Part shown: in pieces, positions 23,861 through 29,913 of the stretch
Position numbering within the stretch: position 1 is the first letter of the stretch
Layout of the letters: each line of letters starts with the position of its first letter
Source of the DNA: CAZPZZ01 sp964591245
GTDB taxonomy: Bacteria > Acidobacteriota > Vicinamibacteria > Vicinamibacterales > UBA8438
Direction: 5' to 3'
Length of the DNA: 29,913 nt
NCBI GenBank assembly: GCA_964591245.1
Contig: CAZPZZ010000040.1
Coordinates: 1 to 29,913, forward strand
Position numbers and translations under genes: made by a program
Notes under the pieces: model-generated
What the model was told of the DNA's origin: nothing
Databases searched by the model: none
The model's input: the letters and a program-made list of their open reading frames with translations, nothing else

Positions 23861-26800
23861 CTAGAAACGAAAAAATCGGTTGAACTTGACAACAAAGCCC
23901 CGGTTACGCAGCTGTGCACGCCGGTCTGGACGCAGCGGCGTCGAGTCACGATCCTCCGTGTACACGACGAACAACTCGCTGCCAGGGCTATACTCCCAAC
24001 GCAACCGCAGGTTGTTGCTCACCGTATTACTCGCCGAGTTGTATTGCACCAATCCACTGAAGAACATGCGTGGATTGAATGCGTAGTTGATTCGCGTGAC
24101 AGCCAGATCCGTGCGAAACGCTCCCTGAGGGGTATCGATCCAGTTCACGGAAATGCTGGGCTCGATAGACATCTGCGGAAGCACCGATATACGACCTCGC
24201 TGAAATCCCAGTGTCGTGATGTCGCCATTAAAGTAGCCACCTTTTTGCGCGATCACAGTGCCGTTGAGTCGGCGCTGCTCTCCGATTCCGTAGGCAACCT
24301 GCACGTCGGTAAACGCGTATCCGCCCACGGGAATGGTGACATGGGGGCCAGGGGCGAAGGGGACCACCAATAACTCGTAGTTGTCATTGATCGTCAGGTC
24401 GATGCGATCACTGCTCTCGAACAGCGTCTGCACTTCAAGACGATTTAACCTGGTCTCCAGCAGGTTCGAGCTGGCCCCCAAGATGTAATCGACACCACCA
24501 ACGAATCGAAACTGTCGGACCGCCTCAATCGAGCGGGGCCGCGGACTAAACCGGCCTTCCATATAGGTCCGCCGGAAATTATCACGGCGTACAAACCCAA
24601 CCTCTGGATTGAAATTGTCCTCAACAAGCAGATGGTCCACCTGCATGCCATAACGGTCCCCGGCATAGTTGAACTGACCCTGATAGCTCGTGTCCTCTCC
24701 CACCAATCCGGGTGTCTCGGTCCTGGCGTAATAGGTCAACATCTGCACGTTGTCGTAAAACGCAAACGTCGCGTCAGCCCCATAGGTCTGACTGGCCCCG
24801 TCGCCGCGACGAGACACCGATCGGTTTGTAAAAATTCCTCCGATGGAACTTCGCCGTAGAATGTCGCGCTTCACACGGGCCGCGGTGAAATTGGTGGGTT
24901 CGGCCCCGGACACGAGTTCATCGTCGGTCGAAATGCTTAAGGCGCCAACATCGAACTGCCCAACCTTCCCGGTCACGCGGCCGCCGCCCAGAATCGGCAC
25001 GACCTCGCCACCCTGCAAACCAATACGTCGGCTATAGAACAGCGTGGGGGCATTCCCGCCTCCAAAAAACCCGCCGGCGCCCAAACTCCGTCCCGAAGCA
25101 ATGCCGCCACGGGCAAAATCAAATATCCCCCGACTCTCGAGAAAGAATTCCCGTTTCTCAGGAAAGAACAAACTGAACCGCGTCAGGTTGACCTGTTGCT
25201 CGTCGACCTCTACCTGCGCGAAATCGGTGTTGTAGGTCAGATCGGCCGTCAGGTTCTGCGTGATGCCATACTTGACATCAAGACCGACATCACCGGTCGT
25301 CGTCCCCTCACTCAGCGGGTTGGCCATCGCGTCCCGCGTGAACCCCCCGATCACGTAGGGCTTGATTTCGAGCGTCCGGCGAGCCGGCGGAGGCTCCAGC
25401 CCGACAAGTGTCCCGGCGGCCGAGACCATGAAAATACCGGCCGAACCACGCCCGCCACCGGCGGAAATCGGAAGTCGTGTCAAATAGGCCCACTCGTTCT
25501 TCCGGCGAATGGCACGACGGAGTTGAACCCCCCACATCTGCGCACCTGTCTGACCGCGGTATCGGAGCGTCTTGAACGGAATCTCCATTTCCGCCGTCCA
25601 ACCGCCCTCGAACCGACCGGTCCGCACATTCCAGACCGGATTCCAATCAGCGTTCGGATTACCTTCATTGGTAAATTGCTGGTCAGCACGCGCACCCAGG
25701 GGGTTGGTATAGAAGTTGACCCCATTCCGCCGATCGTAGAAGGTGTCGAAAAACGCTGCGAACGTATCGTTCTGGCGCAACTGATTTGTATCGCGACGCA
25801 TCTCGTTCGCCACCCACTCACTCTCCGGTGCCGAATCCCACACCCGGGCCGACACGTACACGTTCGTATCATCGAACATGATCCACGCCTCGGTCTTCTC
25901 GGTCGCGGGCGCTCCCTCGTCCGGCACCTGCTGGATGAACCCCGTGATCGCTGGCACACTGCCATACACTGGCTCGTCCAACTCACCGTCAATCCGGATC
26001 CCCTCGACGAGCCGGATCGCCCGTACCGTGGTACGGCCCCCCTCATCCCGACGCATGACATCCGGCGCACTCGGCGGAGGAGGCCCGTCAATACTTGCGT
26101 ACGACGCGTCCTCTCCATCACTGGCCAGCGCGCTGGTCGGCGCTACCGTTCCGGCTTCCGGAGCTGCACGGCCCGGCTCACGGGCAGCCACAACGCGTTC
26201 TGGCGGAACGGGCGCGTCAACCTCTGAAGGTGCTGCCGGAACAGCGGCATCTCCCCGGCCGCGCGGCACCCCGCGTGGAGGAACCTCTACCCTCTGTGGG
26301 CCAGGCATCTCGGACGTGCCGGTCCGTGACCCGGTCAGGTCCGAAACCACCTGGTCTTGCAGGTCAAAAAGATCGGCAACGGCACCATCGACCTTCGTCG
26401 ACCGCAAGACCAGCCCGGTCACAACATCGAAGTATTGGCCCGTAATCCGCAGCACGTCACCCACGCGCTGATAAGTTCCGCCCACCACAAACCGGCCTTC
26501 GATGTCTCGTCCGGCCGGTCCAACGGGGCCAAGTGCACCACCTATTTCACCGGAGCGCCTCACCACTGCGGTTCCAGCGGGAAACCCCGTCACCAGCGAT
26601 TCCGCGATCCCCTCGCCGATCCAGTCCTCGACAGCCACGCCGTTCAAATTTCTGAAAGGCACGACCGTGACTGCGCCTGCGACAGGCGGCTCCAGTTCCG
26701 AATCCGGGCGCTGTCCGGCGTGCAGCGTCATCGACGCCCACAGGCCTCCGACAGTCATTGTCAACATCCAACACGCCGCGCGCATCACCACGTCGCTCAC
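23861..26800 (-). CDS. Outer-membrane protein: FlgO/TolB-like domain + CBM9-like domain + DUF5916 barrel
   Basis: Up to 979 residues. The GTG at 26800 is the outer start; the ATG at 26785 gives a neater signal peptide and may be the true one. After the signal, residues about 42-155 resemble the FlgO/TolB-N type domain ('TVVPFRNLNGVAVEDWIGEG', 'GGTYQRVGDVLRITGQYFDV'). A Pro/Ala/Arg-rich linker covers 156-255. A CBM9-like domain follows (about 258-415, 'IRIDGELDEPVYGS', 'FYTNPLGARADQQ', 'GWTAEMEIPFKTLRY'), then a DUF5916-type beta-barrel to the end, closing in Phe ('FNRFFRF'), as outer-membrane barrels do. CBM9+DUF5916 proteins are common outer-membrane proteins linked to glycan or organic-matter binding; the extra N-terminal domain is unusual. 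It diverges from the PQQ dehydrogenase. Confidence 0.88.
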   Translation of the reverse strand: MSDVVMRAACWMLTMTVGGLWASMTLHAGQRPDSELEPPVAGAVTVVPFRNLNGVAVEDWIGEGIAESLVTGFPAGTAVVRRSGEIGGALGPVGPAGRDIEGRFVVGGTYQRVGDVLRITGQYFDVVTGLVLRSTKVDGAVADLFDLQDQVVSDLTGSRTGTSEMPGPQRVEVPPRGVPRGRGDAAVPAAPSEVDAPVPPERVVAAREPGRAAPEAGTVAPTSALASDGEDASYASIDGPPPPSAPDVMRRDEGGRTTVRAIRLVEGIRIDGELDEPVYGSVPAITGFIQQVPDEGAPATEKTEAWIMFDDTNVYVSARVWDSAPESEWVANEMRRDTNQLRQNDTFAAFFDTFYDRRNGVNFYTNPLGARADQQFTNEGNPNADWNPVWNVRTGRFEGGWTAEMEIPFKTLRYRGQTGAQMWGVQLRRAIRRKNEWAYLTRLPISAGGGRGSAGIFMVSAAGTLVGLEPPPARRTLEIKPYVIGGFTRDAMANPLSEGTTTGDVGLDVKYGITQNLTADLTYNTDFAQVEVDEQQVNLTRFSLFFPEKREFFLESRGIFDFARGGIASGRSLGAGGFFGGGNAPTLFYSRRIGLQGGEVVPILGGGRVTGKVGQFDVGALSISTDDELVSGAEPTNFTAARVKRDILRRSSIGGIFTNRSVSRRGDGASQTYGADATFAFYDNVQMLTYYARTETPGLVGEDTSYQGQFNYAGDRYGMQVDHLLVEDNFNPEVGFVRRDNFRRTYMEGRFSPRPRSIEAVRQFRFVGGVDYILGASSNLLETRLNRLEVQTLFESSDRIDLTINDNYELLVVPFAPGPHVTIPVGGYAFTDVQVAYGIGEQRRLNGTVIAQKGGYFNGDITTLGFQRGRISVLPQMSIEPSISVNWIDTPQGAFRTDLAVTRINYAFNPRMFFSGLVQYNSASNTVSNNLRLRWEYSPGSELFVVYTEDRDSTPLRPDRRAQLRNRGFVVKFNRFFRF

Positions 26801-27047
26801 CTACTTCCCGGACAACGCCGACACCGACCGGGGGGACCGACACCCGGATCCCCACATGGTCCTTCTTCCCCTCTAATTAGCATACGTTCAATCACATCAG
26901 TGCTTTACACGAAATGGCACACTCATTCGAGAGACGCGGTACACGCAACGATCTGGTCCGATGACTCTTCAGATGGGTATGATGCGTCGTGGTCATACGG
27001 CCAATAAGGCCAACCGTCGACGTCTGTCCAACAAGGGAGAAAAACCG

Positions 27048-29036
27048 ATGAGGATCCGAGCGTCCGTCGTCAGTCTTCTTGGGTTATGCCTGTTGGGGCC
27101 AGGAACATCCCCTGGCCTGGCGCAGTATGGCGCACGCGACGGTGAATGGCGGAGTTACGCGGGCGACCACGGCAGCACCAAATATGCTCCGCTTGACCAA
27201 ATTGACGCAGACAACTTCAGTGACCTTCGTATTGCCTGGCGCTGGCGTTCGGTCGACGGTACCGTCGACCTCGAGACGCTTCGGCAAGACGATAGCCCCG
27301 TGTCGATCCTGGGCATGCAGGCCACTCCCCTGATGATCAACGGCGTCATTTACCTATCGACAGCCATGTATCAGGTGGCTGCGCTCGACGCGGGCACCGG
27401 CGAAACACTCTGGGTCCACGACCCTGAGGTCTATCTCGGCGGGCGTCCGACCCACGGCTACGGCTCGAGAGGAATCGAATACTGGAGCGACGAAACCGGA
27501 GCCGATCAGCGCATCTTCTGGGGCACGAGTGAGGGCTACCTGCACGCCGTCGATGCCCTGACGGGCGACCCCATTCTCGACTTTGGCGATAACGGCCGGG
27601 TCGACCTGACCGAGGACATCCCGCGGGCAACGCGTGGTGACACCAACTATCAGGGTCGCAACCTGCTTCAGGTGAAGTCTCCGCCTGTGGCCCTCCGCGA
27701 CATCGTCGTGACTCCCACGATCATTTCTGATTTCGTTGTCAGGAAAGAGGCACCGCCCGGGTGGCTCAAAGGCATCGACGCTCGTACCGGCGAAACCCGG
27801 TGGACCTTCCGTACCGTCCCACAAGCGGACGATTTCGGCGTCGACACCTGGCTGAATGAATCGTGGCGGTACACGGGCAATGCAAACGTCTGGCCCCCGA
27901 TGAGCGCCGATGACGAGACCGGTTACGTGTTCTTGCCAATTGGCACATCCACCAGCGACTACTACGGGGGACACCGACTTGGCGACAATCTGTTTGCCGA
28001 GAGCCTAGTGGCGCTGGACATCGAAACCGGACAGCGCATGTGGCACTTCCAGGCCGTACACCATGGGGTCTGGGACTACGATTTTCCTGCAGCACCCAAT
28101 CTCATTGACGTCACCGTTGACGGCCGTCGGATCAAGGCTATCGCCCAGGTGAGCAAGCAAGGGTTCACCTACGTATTCGATCGGGTAACGGGCGACCCCG
28201 TCTGGCCGATCGAGGAACGCCCTGTAGAAACCGATACCGACCTGGAGGGCGAAGTGCTCTCGCCGACCCAACCCTTCCCCACCAAACCTCCACCGTTCGA
28301 GTACCAGGGCATCTCACTCGACGACCTCGTAGACTTCACACCGGAAATCAGGGCAATGGCACTCCAGGCGGTCAGTGACTTCAGATTGGGTCCTCTCTTT
28401 ACTCCGCCAATGCTCAGCAACGACGGCGGGCTCCAGGGTACGATTCAACGCCCTCATATTGCCGGGGGGGCGAGCTGGAGCGGCGCGGCGGTCGACCCGG
28501 AGACGGGACTTCTGTACGTGCCCTCGGAAAACCGCTACTCTGTGCTGAAGTACTACACCCCCGATCCGGCCGAGGGAGGTAATCTGCGATTCACCCAGGG
28601 CCCCTTCGACAGTGGCACGTTGCCGACGATGCCCCAAGGGCTTCCCTTGCTCAAACCACCCTACTCGCGGATGACAGCCATTGATCTGAACGCCGGGGAA
28701 CACGCCTGGATGCAACCCAACGGAGACGGCGATCGCCTCCGCAACCATCCGGCGTTGCGCGAACTCGAACTGCCTCCGCTTGGAGGTGAAGGTCACGCTG
28801 GGCCAGTGCTCACCAAGACACTCCTGATCAGCGCGTTATCGGCCGGGAGCTCTGACGGAGGACCGAGATTGGTCGCGCGAGACAAGACCACGGGAGAGAT
28901 CGTCGGCTCCGTCGACCTTCCCACTGGCGCCATCGGAACCCCGATGACCTATCTACACGAGGGCACGCAATACCTGGCCCTGACTATCGGCGGACAAGTA
29001 CCCGAACTGATCACCCTCAGTCTCCCCCGGCCATAG
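27048..29036 (+). CDS. PQQ-dependent dehydrogenase (quinoprotein, glucose/alcohol dehydrogenase-like)
   Basis: A 662-residue periplasmic protein. The ATG at 27048 has GGGAGA eight bases upstream and gives a signal peptide ending GLAQ (about 26); an upstream in-frame ATG at 26961 lacks this. The mature start 'EWRSYAGDHGSTKYAPLDQI' is the entry signature of the eight-bladed PQQ propeller. Further family marks are 'LGDNLFAESLVALDIETGQR', 'WHFQAVHHGVWDYDFP', 'QGFTYVFDRVTGDPVWPIEE' and 'SPTQPFPTKPPPFEYQG'. There is no N-terminal transmembrane domain and no heme motif, so it is a soluble single-cofactor type that must pass electrons to a separate carrier, possibly one of the c-type cytochromes here. 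The substrate (sugar, alcohol or aldose-like) is not determinable. The cyclase gene follows after 26 bases. Confidence 0.93.
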   Translation: MRIRASVVSLLGLCLLGPGTSPGLAQYGARDGEWRSYAGDHGSTKYAPLDQIDADNFSDLRIAWRWRSVDGTVDLETLRQDDSPVSILGMQATPLMINGVIYLSTAMYQVAALDAGTGETLWVHDPEVYLGGRPTHGYGSRGIEYWSDETGADQRIFWGTSEGYLHAVDALTGDPILDFGDNGRVDLTEDIPRATRGDTNYQGRNLLQVKSPPVALRDIVVTPTIISDFVVRKEAPPGWLKGIDARTGETRWTFRTVPQADDFGVDTWLNESWRYTGNANVWPPMSADDETGYVFLPIGTSTSDYYGGHRLGDNLFAESLVALDIETGQRMWHFQAVHHGVWDYDFPAAPNLIDVTVDGRRIKAIAQVSKQGFTYVFDRVTGDPVWPIEERPVETDTDLEGEVLSPTQPFPTKPPPFEYQGISLDDLVDFTPEIRAMALQAVSDFRLGPLFTPPMLSNDGGLQGTIQRPHIAGGASWSGAAVDPETGLLYVPSENRYSVLKYYTPDPAEGGNLRFTQGPFDSGTLPTMPQGLPLLKPPYSRMTAIDLNAGEHAWMQPNGDGDRLRNHPALRELELPPLGGEGHAGPVLTKTLLISALSAGSSDGGPRLVARDKTTGEIVGSVDLPTGAIGTPMTYLHEGTQYLALTIGGQVPELITLSLPRP

Positions 29037-29062
29037 CTGGCCTCAGCAGAAAGGACCTGACC

Positions 29063-29913
29063 GTGGCTACCTCTCGACGACGCTTTCTCCGCCACGCCGC
29101 CGCCATGGGCGGCGTCGCTATCGCCCGTCCGACATCCGCCTGGACGCCGACCGCCCTCCCATCCACGACAGCAATCACGTCGCGGACGGAGTCTCCGCCA
29201 GAACTCCTCGCCAGGCACGCCGCTGAAACGCGCGCCGCCGCCGCGCCCGCCGCCCAAACAGCCGAGACCAACGACTACGCCGCCATGTATCGAGAGCGAC
29301 GTAATTGGGGTCGCTGGGGCAACGATGACCAGGTCGGCGCCATCAATCTCATCACCTCCGACAAGCGCGCGGCGGCAGCCGGATTGGTCCAATCCGGCCG
29401 CACGGTATCCCTGAGCCGCACCTTCGAACCGCCACAGCACTTTATGACCAAGAGTGCGCTGGGGTCAGGCGGCGGTTATGTAATGGACTACCTTGGCTTC
29501 ATTTATCACGGCAATACCGTGACGCACGTTGATGCCCTGTGCCACATCTGGGATGAGGACGGTATGTGGCAGGGCCGTGATCCAGACGCCGCTATCGACA
29601 CCCAAGGCGCCCACTTCGCCGACATCACGCACTGGAAGAACGGCATCATCACCAAGGGCGTCTTGCTCGATGTCCCTCGGCACCGGGGGCGTCCGCACGT
29701 GACTCGTGACGAACCGGTAATGGGTGCCGAGTTGGCGGAGATCGCCGAAGCTCAGGGTGTCACCGTAGACCCCGGCGATGCCTTGTTGATTCACAGCGGG
29801 TGGGAAGCCGCAACCGAGGCCAATGCCGCCGCGGGTGCCGGCCTCCATCCCAGCTGCGCCGAGTTCATACGAGACCACGACGTAGCGCTCCTCGGGTGGG
29901 ACCTGATGGACGC
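29063..29913 (+). CDS. Tat-exported cyclase-family metal hydrolase, cut by right edge
   Basis: 283 codons are visible before the window ends. The GTG start at 29063 follows AAGGA by seven bases. The N-terminus carries a twin-arginine signal (SRRRFLRHAA, 4-13), followed by an Ala-rich linker. The cyclase/kynurenine-formamidase-like domain (PF04199 type) begins near 79 with 'RRNWGRWGNDDQVGAINLIT' and has the metal motif HGNTVTHVDALCH (149-161). The second domain of the fusion protein at 8955-11519 has the same WGRWG-DD-G-NLIT opening and a D-S/A-L-C-H variant of the metal motif, so the two are close relatives. The 26-base gap behind the PQQ dehydrogenase suggests co-transcription. Substrates in this family include N-formylkynurenine, cyclic imides and lactam-like amides; none can be chosen here. 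Confidence 0.9.
   Translation, partial: MATSRRRFLRHAAAMGGVAIARPTSAWTPTALPSTTAITSRTESPPELLARHAAETRAAAAPAAQTAETNDYAAMYRERRNWGRWGNDDQVGAINLITSDKRAAAAGLVQSGRTVSLSRTFEPPQHFMTKSALGSGGGYVMDYLGFIYHGNTVTHVDALCHIWDEDGMWQGRDPDAAIDTQGAHFADITHWKNGIITKGVLLDVPRHRGRPHVTRDEPVMGAELAEIAEAQGVTVDPGDALLIHSGWEAATEANAAAGAGLHPSCAEFIRDHDVALLGWDLMD

Noticed and set aside
25196..26227. Long plus-strand open frame of 343 codons
   Set aside because: It lies antisense within the CBM9/DUF5916 gene, is His/Arg/Pro-rich and has no recognisable domain or ribosome binding site; high GC explains the open frame.
1..29913. CRISPR arrays, tRNA genes, insertion sequences or prophage genes
   Set aside because: No regularly spaced repeats, no tRNA-like cloverleaf noticed, and no transposase, integrase or phage motif in any of the real reading frames.

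Overview
The window is a gene-dense, GC-rich bacterial chromosome segment in which almost every product is predicted to be exported (Sec or Tat signal peptides), outer-membrane or inner-membrane. Planctomycete-type cytochrome proteins (PSD1/DUF1549, and DUF1587/1595/1592/1588/1585), Tat-exported DUF1552 proteins, secreted ankyrin proteins, a DUF5916-type outer-membrane protein and a PQQ dehydrogenase occur together. This combination fits an uncultured Acidobacteriota of the Vicinamibacteria type best. Planctomycetota, Verrucomicrobiota, Gemmatimonadota or Myxococcota cannot be excluded from sequence alone. There are no tRNAs, rRNAs, insertion sequences, integrases or CRISPR arrays, and no gene-free stretch reaches 300 bases. 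The largest gaps are 26801-27047 and 15870-16107.

Layout. At 1-1155 (minus) is the N-terminal part of a PSD1/DUF1549 cytochrome, running off the left edge. At 1317-2747 (plus) is a secreted ankyrin protein. From 12471 down to 2839 (minus) five collinear genes may form one operon: a secreted protein of unknown function, a carboxylesterase-cyclase fusion, a PHP/CehA-like metallohydrolase, a DUF1592-family cytochrome and a DUF1552 protein. At 12616-13101 (plus) is a secreted cupin. At 15869-13273 (minus) is a two-gene unit of a secreted unknown and a tannase/feruloyl esterase, closed by a strong intrinsic terminator. At 17067-16108 (minus) is an Asp-nucleophile alpha/beta hydrolase. At 17180-18200 (plus) are two overlapping paralogous four-helix membrane proteins. 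At 22207-18408 (minus) is a second DUF1592+DUF1552 pair, divergent from a second secreted ankyrin gene (22292-23752, plus). At 26800-23861 (minus) is a large FlgO/TolB-like + CBM9 + DUF5916 outer-membrane protein. At 27048-29036 (plus) is a PQQ-dependent dehydrogenase, followed by a Tat-exported cyclase cut by the right edge.

How it may work together (inference). The enzymes suggest periplasmic processing of an ester- or ring-containing organic substrate: two esterase families, two cyclase-type metal hydrolases, an epoxide-hydrolase-like enzyme, a PHP-type hydrolase and a quinoprotein dehydrogenase. The c-type-heme proteins could carry electrons. The most notable structure is the repeated trio of a secreted ankyrin protein, a DUF1592 multidomain cytochrome and a Tat-exported DUF1552 protein. 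It is present twice with different gene orders, and the ankyrin paralogs keep the same non-repeat insertions. This is the best candidate here for an undescribed exported system; its function cannot be read from the sequence.
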